Counted from the stretch's first letter, positions 5,619 through 14,523 are shown. The stretch is DNA of 17,330 nucleotides from UBA7916 sp036121365 (GCA_036121365.1 JAZAFR010000015.1:1-17330), one strand, 5' to 3'. The notes: generated from the sequence alone by a model not told the origin. A program made the numbers and translations.

Positions 5619-7789
5619 TTTCTTCTCCTCTTTTGCTCACACTTAACAACCCTTCGTACATGTAAAATGCATCGGTCTCTTCTTAAACGTCTAACGATTT
5701 TACTGAGCTGGTTTCTATCCCTAATGACCATTGTTAAACTCACACATGCTGTATTCTCGTCAAGTACAGAAATACTAATATCAGAGATATTACCGCTGTC
5801 CTTAGCGACTGCAGAGGCAATGGTTGCCAAAGTGCCTTTTTGATTGAGCACATGTAAATCTAAATGCGCCACAAAACTCTGCCGCAAGGCTTCTCCCCAC
5901 TCAACATCCATTACCTGGATGCCTTCACCTGCTTTTATGGCTTTCAATCGTTGACACATGCGTCTGTGCACATAAATGCCCTCACCCGGCACTAAAATCC
6001 CCGTGATGGCATCGCCAGGAATGGGGCAACAACAATCACTGTAGTTAATGGCCAAATTCTCGTGCCCTGTAATGACCAGAGGCTCGGGCTTTTTCTCTTC
6101 TCTGTTTATATACTCGCTTTCCTGCTCCTCTTTGATATTTTCGAGTAAATACTCAGAAAAGACAACAGCAGAGCCATTGCCCAGTGCAATATTTTCCAAC
6201 ACATCGGGAAAACTCATATCCGCAAAACCGCGGGCTGTTTTTTCGAGTAAATTGGTATCTATCTTTGGCATCTCTATGCCAACCAACATGCATGCTTTGT
6301 TGACAATTCTCCAACCCAACTGGATCAAATCCTCTTTTCTCTGATCTCTAAAATAATGACGAATTGCGTTTTTTGCCTTACTGGTCACAACAAAATTTAA
6401 CCATGATTGATCTGGACTTGAGTCCGGCTTGGTTACAACAGATATGGTTTGACCATGCTGTAATACCGTTGATAGCGGACATATTTGCTGATTGATTTTT
6501 CCCAGAACGCAGTGCTCACCAATATTGGTATGAATGGCATAGGCAAAATCTAGTACCGTCGCTCCAGCTTGCAACTCAATGATGTCTCCCTGTGGCGTAA
6601 ATACATAGACCATATCTGGACATAAATCTACTTTCAAATGCTCTATAAACTCTAAAGAATTGCTCATCTTTTTTTGCATAGACATTAACTTGTTTAACCA
6701 CTGTTGCGCTTCCTTATGACGTGCTGTGATTTTCTTATCCTCATTTTTATATAAATTATGTGCAGCAATTCCCATATTCGCAAACTGGTCCATTTCATTT
6801 GATCTGACCTGCGCCTCAATATTCCCCCCCGATGGCCCAAATAACAATGTGTGCAATGATTGATAACCATTTGATTTTGGGATTGCAATATAATCTTTAA
6901 ACCGACCTGGCATTGGCTTGTATAACCCATGAATCACACCTAAAACCGTGTAACAATCCTCCGTTTTTTTTGTACAGACTCTAATTGCATAAACATCGTT
7001 AATTTCATCGAATGACAATCGTTTTCTTCTCATCTTTTGGTATAAGCTATAAAGATGTTTTTTTCGACTTTTTACATATTCGTGAGCAATATTTCTTGAA
7101 TTGAGAGCAGCTTCTATTTTCATCGTTATTTTTTCTAATGCCATGCGATGCTTTTTCTCTATTCTATCTATGGCTTTTTTCAACGTACGATAACGCAAAG
7201 GATACATTACTTTAAACCCTATTTCCTCAAGCTCTGAAGCAATTCCATTCATGCCTAACCTTCGAGCCAATGGCGCGTAAATATCTAAAGTTTCACGTGA
7301 GATTCTTTTCTTATGCTCTTTCGTTGTATACTCCAATGTGCGCATATTGTGAAGCCTATCTGCCAACTTAATCATCAGTATACGAATATCGCTGCTCATG
7401 GCCATGAGCATCTTTAGGAAATTTTCAGCTTGATTTTCTTTGCGCGATTTAGCAGGCATTTTTTCAATTTTCGTGACTGCATCCACCATGTCTGCAACCT
7501 CTTTATCAAAGCGCTTTTCTACCTCTGAATAACCAAACTCAGTATCTTCGATCACATCATGCAATAACCCAGCGATCACGCACTTGTAGTCCATTTTTAA
7601 CTCGGCAAGAATTGTTGCAACTGCAATGGGGTGCGTGATATACGGCTCCCCCGAAAAACGCATTTGTCCTGCATGCGCTCTGACTGCAAAACCCAATGCA
7701 CTGTCAATTTTGACCAACATTTCACTATTGATATAGGTTAACTTGTTCTTTAACGATGGTTGCTCTTCTAGTTCTAACAATTGATTCAT
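5615..7789 (-). CDS. spoT: Bifunctional (p)ppGpp synthetase/hydrolase SpoT (RelA/SpoT family)
   Basis: It makes and degrades the stringent-response alarmone (p)ppGpp. Start chosen at ATG 7789 (724 residues) because AAGGA sits six bases upstream; the TTG 15 bases earlier has no such site. The N-terminal HD hydrolase looks intact: HP at 53-54, LLHDVIEDT at 76-84 and KLADRLHNMRTL at 141-152. The synthetase region has DVYAIR (265-270) and GRFKDYIAIPKSNGYQSLHT (295-314); the RFKD form is that of bifunctional enzymes rather than the EXDD form of RelA. A TGS domain (about 392-452), a cysteine cluster DCCCP (585-589) and a C-terminal ACT domain (about 640-712) follow. E. coli SpoT is 702 residues. 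It is separated from rpoZ by an unusual gap and coupled to the rubredoxin reductase at its 3' end. Confidence 0.95.
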   Translation of the reverse strand: MNQLLELEEQPSLKNKLTYINSEMLVKIDSALGFAVRAHAGQMRFSGEPYITHPIAVATILAELKMDYKCVIAGLLHDVIEDTEFGYSEVEKRFDKEVADMVDAVTKIEKMPAKSRKENQAENFLKMLMAMSSDIRILMIKLADRLHNMRTLEYTTKEHKKRISRETLDIYAPLARRLGMNGIASELEEIGFKVMYPLRYRTLKKAIDRIEKKHRMALEKITMKIEAALNSRNIAHEYVKSRKKHLYSLYQKMRRKRLSFDEINDVYAIRVCTKKTEDCYTVLGVIHGLYKPMPGRFKDYIAIPKSNGYQSLHTLLFGPSGGNIEAQVRSNEMDQFANMGIAAHNLYKNEDKKITARHKEAQQWLNKLMSMQKKMSNSLEFIEHLKVDLCPDMVYVFTPQGDIIELQAGATVLDFAYAIHTNIGEHCVLGKINQQICPLSTVLQHGQTISVVTKPDSSPDQSWLNFVVTSKAKNAIRHYFRDQRKEDLIQLGWRIVNKACMLVGIEMPKIDTNLLEKTARGFADMSFPDVLENIALGNGSAVVFSEYLLENIKEEQESEYINREEKKPEPLVITGHENLAINYSDCCCPIPGDAITGILVPGEGIYVHRRMCQRLKAIKAGEGIQVMDVEWGEALRQSFVAHLDLHVLNQKGTLATIASAVAKDSGNISDISISVLDENTACVSLTMVIRDRNQLSKIVRRLRRDRCILHVRRVVKCEQKRRRK

Positions 7790-7861
7790 CACTCTTCCTT
7801 GCAATTTGATTCTAACCTTGATGCTGATTTTTTCGATTGCATTAAAACAAAAACTTCTTTT

Positions 7862-7891
7862 ACTTTACCGTAACCTTCTCTCCTTGGTCAA
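7862..7891 (-). promoter_or_regulatory. Candidate promoter upstream of spoT
   Basis: On the minus strand, TTGACC (7891-7886) is followed after 18 bases by TAAAGT (7867-7862), about 70 bases before the spoT ATG. The -10 matches consensus at only four of six positions. The gap upstream of spoT makes a dedicated promoter plausible. Confidence 0.3.
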
Positions 7892-8229
7892 CTCTAGTTT
7901 CAATTCTTGCTTTCTTGTAAGATTTAAATTTATGAGCACCAACCACAATACAAATGGATCAGATTCCTTATGTTAAATTGCCATTCAATACTCAGGTAGT
8001 TTATTTTTGACATCCATTGTTAGCTTACTGATTAGCACTCAAGTTCACACAAAAAATTCTAGGCCTACCTCAAATGAAACTATGGAATCTTTAGGCCAAC
8101 TATTTCCTGTAATGACCATATTGTATCATAAATGACTTTTTGGCATCACTAGAAACCGCTGTTCAAAAGTACTGTCTTTTTGCCAACACACGACAGCTAT
8201 CGGTCCTAATCGACCATCGTGACCTCAGC
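7892..8229 (-). other. Gene-free stretch between rpoZ and spoT
   Basis: About 340 bases (440 counting up to the spoT ATG) with no ORF of useful length or credible start on either strand and no RNA gene I recognise. I looked for an intrinsic terminator after rpoZ and found only short imperfect inverted repeats without a U-run. It might hold a promoter for spoT, a small RNA or a decayed gene; the sequence alone does not decide. Confidence 0.5.
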
Positions 8230-8556
8230 TTATTCCTGATCAGTCGTGTCGTCTATACTCTGAATCTGACCTTGCTTTTTTAATTGAGCATCGATGGCGG
8301 CCTCATCTGACTGCTCATCATCCTCAAACAAGCTGAACTCTTCGAAGCTGTCTGCTTCTGCCTTCTGCTCATTGTAATTTCCTGTTGCAATTTCCTTTAG
8401 AGCCAAGACTGTTGCCTTGTGATCTGCAGCAGTATCACCATCTACTACAGTTCTCGCCCCATTGGCAAGCTCTCTTGCACGTTTAGCAGCAAGCTGCACC
8501 AGCTTAAATCGATTTGGTACATATAATATACAATCTTCAGTTGTTACTCTGGCCAT
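8230..8556 (-). CDS. rpoZ: RNA polymerase omega subunit
   Basis: The small subunit that aids RNA polymerase assembly and, in gammaproteobacteria, forms part of a ppGpp binding site with beta prime. The 108 residues start MARVTTEDCI and contain NRFKLVQLAAKRARELANG and KATVLALKEIATG, the conserved omega core. An acidic C-terminal extension rich in Asp and Glu follows, somewhat longer than the E. coli protein (91 residues). ATG at 8556 has GGAG seven bases upstream. It lies 55 bases downstream of gmk and is probably co-transcribed with it. Confidence 0.95.
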   Translation of the reverse strand: MARVTTEDCILYVPNRFKLVQLAAKRARELANGARTVVDGDTAADHKATVLALKEIATGNYNEQKAEADSFEEFSLFEDDEQSDEAAIDAQLKKQGQIQSIDDTTDQE

Positions 8557-8611
8557 TTTTTCTCCGAGGGATCCATCAGGGGCTTAATTGTACCAAAAGC
8601 AATCTCAATTA

Positions 8612-9229
8612 TCAATCCTTTATTAGCGAATTTAAGCGCTTTTTCTCTTTACTTGACTGGATTTTTGTTTTCAAACGCTCAGCCCTGACTATAGACAACA
8701 TTTCATCCACACAAGTATTCAAATCATCATTGATCACAACATAGTCATAATGACAATAGTCCAACATCTCTTTTTTGGCACTTAGAATACGCGATTCAAT
8801 GTCCACCCCGCTGGCCTCAGGCCTTTTGTGAATGCGCTCATAAATGGCATCCATACTAGGCGGCAATAAAAATATACTTACCGTATTTTCGAATTGAGCT
8901 TTGACCTGACACATTCCTTTATAATCCAAAATCATAATCAAATCATTACTCTTTCCTGCCACTGCTTCAAGCTTTTCTTTTGTATGACCACACCGATGTC
9001 CAAATATCTCAGTACTCTCAATAAAATCACCCGCTTCCTGCATCTGCGAAAACTCAACTTCTGATATAAAAAATTTATCAACCCCCTCTACCTCTCCTGG
9101 ACGCATTGGCCGTGTTGAGTGCGAAATGGACAAAACCAAACCCTTGTCTTTTTTACACATCTCTTTTGCACAGCTACTCTTTCCAGTTGCTGATGCCGCA
9201 GTCAACACAAAAATTAACTGATTCTGCAT
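8612..9229 (-). CDS. gmk: Guanylate kinase, divergent
   Basis: It phosphorylates GMP to GDP in the cytoplasm. The 205 residues align with E. coli Gmk throughout: VSISHSTRPMRPGEVEGVD, the FIE and FG region, LLPPS and YDYVVINDD, and the place before rpoZ and spoT is the usual one. Several residues are atypical. The P-loop reads AASATGKSS instead of PSGAGKSS. The Tyr of GVDYFF is Lys (GVDKFF). The NYYGTS segment that helps bind GMP is HRCGHT. The Asp of the DxDxxG-like segment is kept (ILDYKG). ATG at 9229 has AAGGAG six bases upstream. Function as Gmk is very likely from context, but GMP binding may be altered. Confidence 0.88.
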   Translation of the reverse strand: MQNQLIFVLTAASATGKSSCAKEMCKKDKGLVLSISHSTRPMRPGEVEGVDKFFISEVEFSQMQEAGDFIESTEIFGHRCGHTKEKLEAVAGKSNDLIMILDYKGMCQVKAQFENTVSIFLLPPSMDAIYERIHKRPEASGVDIESRILSAKKEMLDYCHYDYVVINDDLNTCVDEMLSIVRAERLKTKIQSSKEKKRLNSLIKD

Positions 9230-9253
9230 ATTTTCTCCTTACTACTCACTTCA

Positions 9254-9262
9254 ATTCTAACA
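9254..9262 (-). promoter_or_regulatory. Extended -10 promoter candidate for gmk-rpoZ
   Basis: On the minus strand, TGTTAGAAT fits an extended -10 (TGn then TAGAAT, five of six), ending 25 bases before the gmk ATG. No good -35 is seen at the right distance, as is acceptable for extended -10 promoters. Confidence 0.35.
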
Positions 9263-9449
9263 AAAAATATCTTGTTCCACTAGCTCTTCTAAAAAATGAC
9301 TCTTAATATCTCATATTTTCAATACACTTAACAGATTTTTTTCAATTTACAACAATATATATCAATTTAGGCCCACCAAAACCTTCTCCACTTGATCATC
9401 CTTCCACTTACATGTAGAATACGATGAATTTAACCGGATACTCATAAGC

Positions 9450-10169
9450 ATGCAAAGAAAAAACAATCGAGCCGAGAATGCTTTTCGCCCCTTAAACTTT
9501 CTGCCTAACTTCACAAAACATGCTGAAGGATCAGTTCTTGCCACCTGCGGCGACACAAAAGTCATCTGCAATGCCAGCGTGCAAGAAGGCACACCAAAAT
9601 TTCTTAGAGACAGCCAGCAAGGCTGGCTAACAGCTGAATACAGCATGCTACCCCGGGCCACACACACACGCTGTGACAGAGAATCCACACGTGGCAAGCA
9701 AACTGGACGCACTATAGAGATCCAAAGACTCATAGGCCGATGCCTCAGAAATAGTATTGACCTTAAAAAACTGGGGGATTTCACCGTCCTTATAGACTGC
9801 GATGTCATCCAAGCTGATGGCGGCACACGAACTACCGCAATCAATGGCGCCATGGTCGCTCTTATGCTTGCAATGCGAAACCTTCAATACAATAAAATCA
9901 TCAAAAATGACCCAATATCATACCTGATCACCGCCTGCTCTCTTGGCATGCTTAAAAAAACTGTTCTCTTAGATCTGGACTATGATGAAGACTCTATGGC
10001 CGATGTGGACTGTAATATCTGCCTGTCAGAACAAGGCAATATCATAGAGATACAAGGGAGTGCAGAAGGAAAAAGTATGCCGGCAGAATTGCTTAACACC
10101 ATGCTAGAGTACGCCCAAAAAGGCCAAGGTCAAATTCTAAATGCCATGCAAGAGGCCCTTGCCAAATAA
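9450..10169 (+). CDS. rph: Ribonuclease PH
   Basis: A phosphorolytic 3'-5' exoribonuclease that trims tRNA 3' ends as a hexamer. The 239 residues match the family end to end: FTKHAEGSVLATCGDTKVIC, GWLTAEYSMLPRATHTR, GRTIEIQRLIGRCLR (phosphate-site Arg), DCDVIQADGGTRT and the C-terminal IIEIQGSAEG. Length is as expected (E. coli about 238). ATG at 9450 gives the usual family N-terminus, but the Shine-Dalgarno is weak. It diverges from gmk across 220 bases, in which I see no convincing rph promoter, and converges with tolR. Confidence 0.95.
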   Translation: MQRKNNRAENAFRPLNFLPNFTKHAEGSVLATCGDTKVICNASVQEGTPKFLRDSQQGWLTAEYSMLPRATHTRCDRESTRGKQTGRTIEIQRLIGRCLRNSIDLKKLGDFTVLIDCDVIQADGGTRTTAINGAMVALMLAMRNLQYNKIIKNDPISYLITACSLGMLKKTVLLDLDYDEDSMADVDCNICLSEQGNIIEIQGSAEGKSMPAELLNTMLEYAQKGQGQILNAMQEALAK

Positions 10170-10282
10170 TACCTATTATGAATCCTGAACAAATGAATCG
10201 TCGAAATTGATGTCGGTAAATTTCGCCTTTCGATACCCACAAAGATGATTTACGCTTTCTAGTAGTGCCCTGAAAAACTATC

Positions 10283-10705
10283 TTATTCTGACTGATCCCC
10301 TTTTTCAGCCTCAGTCATTAACGCCACCTTGGACCACCCCATTTGATTGACCTCGACCAAGACACTCAACACCTTCTGCCACGGTAAATGCTTGTCTGCT
10401 TGTAAGTGAATGGCCCGATTAGCACTTACCTTATTCTGCCGCAACCAATCTGAAACTTGCTCACCTTTTTGCAAGGCCTCTGACTGCCTTTGCCCAATCT
10501 GTAAATATCGATTGCCAACCCTATCAATAGATAACACCACTGGGTCTTGTGATTTTAAAGCTGAAGCACTCCCCTGGGGCAACTCTACATTCACTCCCAT
10601 TTGTACTATTGGAGTCGTTGCCATAAAGATAACCAGCAATACCAACATCACATCCAAATAAGGCACAATATTCACATTACTAAAAACCTCTTTACGTCGT
10701 GACAT
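10283..10705 (-). CDS. tolR: Tol-Pal system protein TolR (ExbD/TolR family)
   Basis: Inner-membrane subunit that uses the proton gradient with TolQ to energise Tol-Pal during cell division and outer-membrane maintenance. I place the start at ATG 10705 (140 residues; E. coli 142) because AGGAGAGGGT directly precedes it; the frame is open further upstream but only inside tolQ. It has a short basic cytoplasmic N-terminus, then one membrane helix, VNIVPYLDVMLVLLVIFMAT, with the conserved proton-handling Asp at residue 18, and a periplasmic domain ending KVALMTEAEK. It lies eight bases after tolQ. The TolA gene expected next is absent; the neighbour is rph in the opposite direction. Confidence 0.93.
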   Translation of the reverse strand: MSRRKEVFSNVNIVPYLDVMLVLLVIFMATTPIVQMGVNVELPQGSASALKSQDPVVLSIDRVGNRYLQIGQRQSEALQKGEQVSDWLRQNKVSANRAIHLQADKHLPWQKVLSVLVEVNQMGWSKVALMTEAEKGDQSE

Positions 10706-10713
10706 ACCCTCTC

Positions 10714-11379
10714 CTAATCTGAACCATGCTTGCGAACTAGCACCATAAATTCTTCTTGAAATAATTGATAATGACACACCATATCATCTAACCATAACAT
10801 CAACCGGTTATAGGCTATGGTTGCAGGAATGGCAACAACAAGTCCCAAAGCAGTCATTCCAAGCGCTTCGGAAATTCCTGGAGCCACAGCACTCAACGCA
10901 GCAGAACTGGCCTGACTAGACACCAAACCCTGAAATGTATGAATCACCCCAAAAACAGTACCTAACAATCCAATGTATGGACTGATACTGGCAATTGTCG
11001 CCAACCAAGTCAAACGATTATAATGTCGCATTTCCCATTTCTTCTGAGCAATCTCCATTACAGATTTACACTGAACCAATCTCTCCTGAAAAGACTGTCT
11101 TTTTGCCTGAGTCACCTCAAATAATGTCTTGTAACCAGCAGAAAATATTTCCTCAACAGGGTCTTTTTCTTGCCTTAGCTCCAAAGACTCATAATAATCT
11201 TGCAAATTCAAACCAGACCAAAACGCTCGGTCAAATTGCTCTCTCTTTTTTGCAACACCTCCTAAATATTGGTACTGATTGATGATAATTGCCCACGAAA
11301 AGAATGACATCGCCAATAACACCAATCCCAGTATTTTTACACTCAACGGCATATTCCACACTATCATCAACCAACTCAT
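10714..11379 (-). CDS. tolQ: Tol-Pal system protein TolQ (MotA/TolQ/ExbB family)
   Basis: The inner-membrane stator of the Tol motor, forming a pentamer around a TolR dimer. The 221 residues have three membrane segments (about 12-34, 124-147, 165-189). The conserved core SPYIGLLGTVFGVIHTFQGL and APGISEALGMTALGLVVAIPA carries the family threonines at 141 and 176. The ATG overlaps the ybgC stop (ATGA) and AGGAGG-like bases (GGAGGC) lie just upstream, so translation is coupled. Confidence 0.95.
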   Translation of the reverse strand: MSWLMIVWNMPLSVKILGLVLLAMSFFSWAIIINQYQYLGGVAKKREQFDRAFWSGLNLQDYYESLELRQEKDPVEEIFSAGYKTLFEVTQAKRQSFQERLVQCKSVMEIAQKKWEMRHYNRLTWLATIASISPYIGLLGTVFGVIHTFQGLVSSQASSAALSAVAPGISEALGMTALGLVVAIPATIAYNRLMLWLDDMVCHYQLFQEEFMVLVRKHGSD

Positions 11380-11801
11380 CTAGCCTCCTCCATTTCATCA
11401 CTCATCAACCATGCTGGCATTCTTTGTGGCCGCATTGCCTTATTCACAAAAACAATCTCCACATCAGCCTCAACATACACGCTCTCTCCTTCTAAACAGA
11501 TGACCCTCTGCTTCCATAAAGTTCGAACTGGACTCACCCTACTAAAACAACTCTCAATTCTTGCCTTATCAGGTAATTTCATCGCCTTTGTATATCGTAT
11601 GTTAACACTACGAACCACAAAAAATCCATGACATTGATACAATCGACTCACGTCAAATCCATTTTTTTTACATATCGACTGCAAAATATCACTGCGAGCT
11701 TGCTCAAAAAAATGTAAATACTTAGAATGATAGACCACGCCTGTACAATCTGTGTGCTCAATATAAATCTGTAAATCTTTCTGCCATACTTTACGAATCA
11801 T
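11376..11801 (-). CDS. ybgC: Tol-Pal-associated acyl-CoA thioesterase YbgC
   Basis: A small cytoplasmic hotdog-fold thioesterase of the 4-hydroxybenzoyl-CoA thioesterase family, usually encoded just before tolQ. The 141 residues contain YIEHTDCTGVVYHSKYLHFF, with the catalytic Asp of the (E/H)TD motif and the GVVYH helix start. The start is placed at ATG 11801; a TTG two codons earlier is less likely. The start lies inside the last codons of acnA (11 bases shared), tying the tol genes to acnA transcription. Confidence 0.93.
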   Translation of the reverse strand: MIRKVWQKDLQIYIEHTDCTGVVYHSKYLHFFEQARSDILQSICKKNGFDVSRLYQCHGFFVVRSVNIRYTKAMKLPDKARIESCFSRVSPVRTLWKQRVICLEGESVYVEADVEIVFVNKAMRPQRMPAWLMSDEMEEAR

Positions 11802-14460
11802 TTGCAATGATCTCTTTTAGCACATATGGCAATACTCCATTATTCTGATAATAGTCATACTCTCTTTCTGTATCCAGCCTAGACTTTAGATCTACCTGAC
11901 TCATTCTTCCGTCTGGATGCTCAATTACCATTTGCAGATTTGCATTGACTTTTTCCATCTTCTCAATGCCTTTCACACTAACTCGCTCTTTCCCTGTCAA
12001 GCTCAAAGCATCAAGATCAGCTTCGCTAACCTGACATGGCAACACGCCCATTCCTATCAAGTTGCTTCTGTGTATCCTTTCAAAACTTTTAGCAACTACG
12101 ACCTTCACTCCTAGCATCATTGTGCCTTTTGCAGCCCAATCCCGTGAAGATCCCGTCCCATATTCTTTACCTGCAATCACAACCAGACTCTGCTTTTCCT
12201 CTTTATATCGTTGACAAGCATCGTAAATTGGCAAAATCTCTTCACTTGGCCAGTGCGTTGTGAACCCCCCCAATAAATTCTCGACACAAAGATTTTTTAA
12301 TTTTATATTGGCAAAAGTCCCTCTCACCATAACGTGATGATTGCCCCTCCTTGCTCCATAAGAATTAAAGTCTCTCTGATCCACCTGCTTTTCTATTAGA
12401 TATTTACCTGCTGGCGTACTCGTGGGGATGAATCCTGCTGGAGAAATGTGATCTGTGGTGATACTATCGCCTAAAAGCGCTAGAATATAAGCATTCTCTA
12501 CGTCCTGCTTTTTGGATACCGTTGACATTGCCCCAAAAAAATCTGGCTTTTGTATGTATGTTGACCCCGTTTGCCACGCATAGGTTGCTCCCCCTCCGTC
12601 GCCCAATTCATCCCAAAATTTATTGCCTTTAAAAATATCTTTATACTGCTCACTGAACATAGTTGCTGAAATCTGCATTTGCATATCATCTACCTGCTTT
12701 GCATCAGGCCAGATATCCGACAATCGCACATTTTTTCCTTTGAGATCCTTTCCTAAAACTGCCCTTGTTAAGTCAGTTTTTGTCGTTCCCGCAATTGCAA
12801 AAGCAACCACAAGCGGAGGAGATGCCAACCAGTTCATAGACACCTCAGGATGTATCCTCCCTTCAAAATTCCTATTACCAGACAAGACCGCAGAGACCCT
12901 GAGACGATTTTTGTCAATACATTGACTGATTTCATCCTTCAAAGGACCTGAGTTACCAATGCAAGTCGTACACCCATATCCCACCAAGTAAAAACCCATC
13001 TTTTCTAACGGCTCTAATAAATTAAGTTTCTTTAAGTATTCCACAACCACTTTGGACCCTGGGGCAAATGATGCCTTCACCCACGGTTTTATTGACAGAC
13101 CCAACTCTAAAGCTTTTTTTGCCAACAACGCAGCTGTGATGAGCACTGCTGGATTTGAAGTATTTGTACAGCTGGTGATCGCTGCAATCACCACATCCCC
13201 ATGACTCAGTGTGTAAGACTGTCCTTTTACATGCCCTTTCTCATCCAATTCTCCGAATATCTCCTGAGCCATAATTGACTTCTCTGTCTCTAGACCCAAA
13301 GCCGGCAACGACACCTTATCTTGAGGCCTCTTAGGACCAGCCACACAAGCCCCAACTTTCTCTAAATCTACATGAATATGACTTGAAAAACTCTCATCAC
13401 TCATATCTTTTTTGTGCCACATTTTCTGCTCTAAGCAATATTTTGCCACCATATCCACATGCGAATTATCTCTTGCGGTGACTCTCAAATATCTCAAAGA
13501 CTCTTCATCTATTGGAAAAAATGCACAAGTAGAGCCAAATTCAGGCGACATATTAGAAATGGTCGCTCTCTCAGAAAGACTTAGGCTGCTCACCCCCTCT
13601 CCATAAAACTCAATAAACTTACCAACCACCCCATGCTTTCTGAGCTTTTCAGTTAACGTCAATACAAGGTCAGTGGCAGTCACCCCTGATTTCAACTTCC
13701 CTGTCAAACAAACCCCAACCACTTCAGGAATGATTAAGTCCAAGGGCTGCCCCAACATCACTGCTTCAGCCTCAATACCGCCGACACCCCAGCCTAAAAT
13801 TCCCAGCGCGTTGATCATCGTGGTGTGACTGTCTGTCCCCACCAATGTATCTGGGTATAGCATTGTTTTTTCACCTTCTTCTTTAGCACACACCACCTTT
13901 GCCAAATATTCTAAGTTCACTTGGTGACAAATCCCGTTACCAGGAGGAACGACACGAAAATTATTGAATGCTTTTTGCCCCCACTTTAAAAATTGATAAC
14001 GCTCTTTGTTCCTTTTCATTTCTATCTTAATATTGTCTTCAATTGACTCAGGCCCCCCATAACTGTCTACCGATACAGAATGATCAATGACCAAATCCAC
14101 ATCACAACTGGGATTGATTTTATCGGGATCTTCTCCGCGGGACAATGCGCCATCACGCATTGCTGCAAGGTCTACAATGGCAGGGACCCCAGTAAAATCC
14201 TGCATCAATACTCGAGAGGGATAATATGGAATGCTCTTCTTGCCTGCATAGTCCTTCCATCTAACAAGCATTTTTATACTTTTACCGCTGTCTTTGGATC
14301 TTCTTGCCACATTTTCCATGAGCACTTTGATTGTTACAGGCAATCCGTCTAAAGAAAAATCATTTTCTTCAGCAATTTTTTCAAGACTTGTGTATCCAAG
14401 ATGCTTCGAGCCAAACTCAAACTCTTCTTGGCTGTATTTTTTCTTATTTACATGATCCAT
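11791..14460 (-). CDS. acnA: Aconitate hydratase A (AcnA/IRP1 type)
   Basis: It isomerises citrate and isocitrate through cis-aconitate in the TCA cycle, using a [4Fe-4S] cluster in the cytoplasm. The start is set at ATG 14460 (889 residues; E. coli 891). The TTG at 14484 would fall almost on the predicted transcription start. Cluster ligands are Cys431 (ITSCTNTS) and Cys497/Cys500 (YGCTTCIGNSG), each four residues from the E. coli positions. GTDSHTTM and EYGTGSSRDWAAKG supply substrate-binding and catalytic residues. It begins an overlapping set with ybgC, tolQ and tolR and has its own promoter. Confidence 0.97.
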   Translation of the reverse strand: MDHVNKKKYSQEEFEFGSKHLGYTSLEKIAEENDFSLDGLPVTIKVLMENVARRSKDSGKSIKMLVRWKDYAGKKSIPYYPSRVLMQDFTGVPAIVDLAAMRDGALSRGEDPDKINPSCDVDLVIDHSVSVDSYGGPESIEDNIKIEMKRNKERYQFLKWGQKAFNNFRVVPPGNGICHQVNLEYLAKVVCAKEEGEKTMLYPDTLVGTDSHTTMINALGILGWGVGGIEAEAVMLGQPLDLIIPEVVGVCLTGKLKSGVTATDLVLTLTEKLRKHGVVGKFIEFYGEGVSSLSLSERATISNMSPEFGSTCAFFPIDEESLRYLRVTARDNSHVDMVAKYCLEQKMWHKKDMSDESFSSHIHVDLEKVGACVAGPKRPQDKVSLPALGLETEKSIMAQEIFGELDEKGHVKGQSYTLSHGDVVIAAITSCTNTSNPAVLITAALLAKKALELGLSIKPWVKASFAPGSKVVVEYLKKLNLLEPLEKMGFYLVGYGCTTCIGNSGPLKDEISQCIDKNRLRVSAVLSGNRNFEGRIHPEVSMNWLASPPLVVAFAIAGTTKTDLTRAVLGKDLKGKNVRLSDIWPDAKQVDDMQMQISATMFSEQYKDIFKGNKFWDELGDGGGATYAWQTGSTYIQKPDFFGAMSTVSKKQDVENAYILALLGDSITTDHISPAGFIPTSTPAGKYLIEKQVDQRDFNSYGARRGNHHVMVRGTFANIKLKNLCVENLLGGFTTHWPSEEILPIYDACQRYKEEKQSLVVIAGKEYGTGSSRDWAAKGTMMLGVKVVVAKSFERIHRSNLIGMGVLPCQVSEADLDALSLTGKERVSVKGIEKMEKVNANLQMVIEHPDGRMSQVDLKSRLDTEREYDYYQNNGVLPYVLKEIIANDS

Positions 14461-14494
14461 ACTTTCATCAATTCTCGTGTTCAATCAATAATAC

Positions 14495-14523
14495 ACTATA
14501 GGCAGTTTCCACAAGGATGTCCA
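14495..14523 (-). promoter_or_regulatory. Sigma-70 promoter of acnA-ybgC-tolQR
   Basis: On the minus strand, TGGACA (14523-14518, five of six) and TATAGT (14500-14495, five of six) are separated by 17 bases. Predicted start of transcription is near 14488, giving a leader of about 28 bases to the acnA ATG. Confidence 0.6.

Noticed and set aside
8150..8229. Terminator downstream of rpoZ
   Set aside because: Only four- and five-base inverted repeats with long loops and no U-run were seen on the minus strand.
9300..9449. Promoter for rph
   Set aside because: The AT-rich stretch has TTAACA and TATATA elements, but their spacing (about 22 bases) does not fit a sigma-70 promoter.
10202..10225. Hairpin between rph and tolR (CGAAATT / AATTTCG)
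   Set aside because: Seven-base perfect stem but AT-rich, with a ten-base loop and no T-run after it, so it is not a convincing terminator.
10706..10777. Extended N-terminus for TolR
   Set aside because: The extra residues are a frame reading through the tolQ 3' end; ATG at 10705 has a strong Shine-Dalgarno and gives the usual family length.
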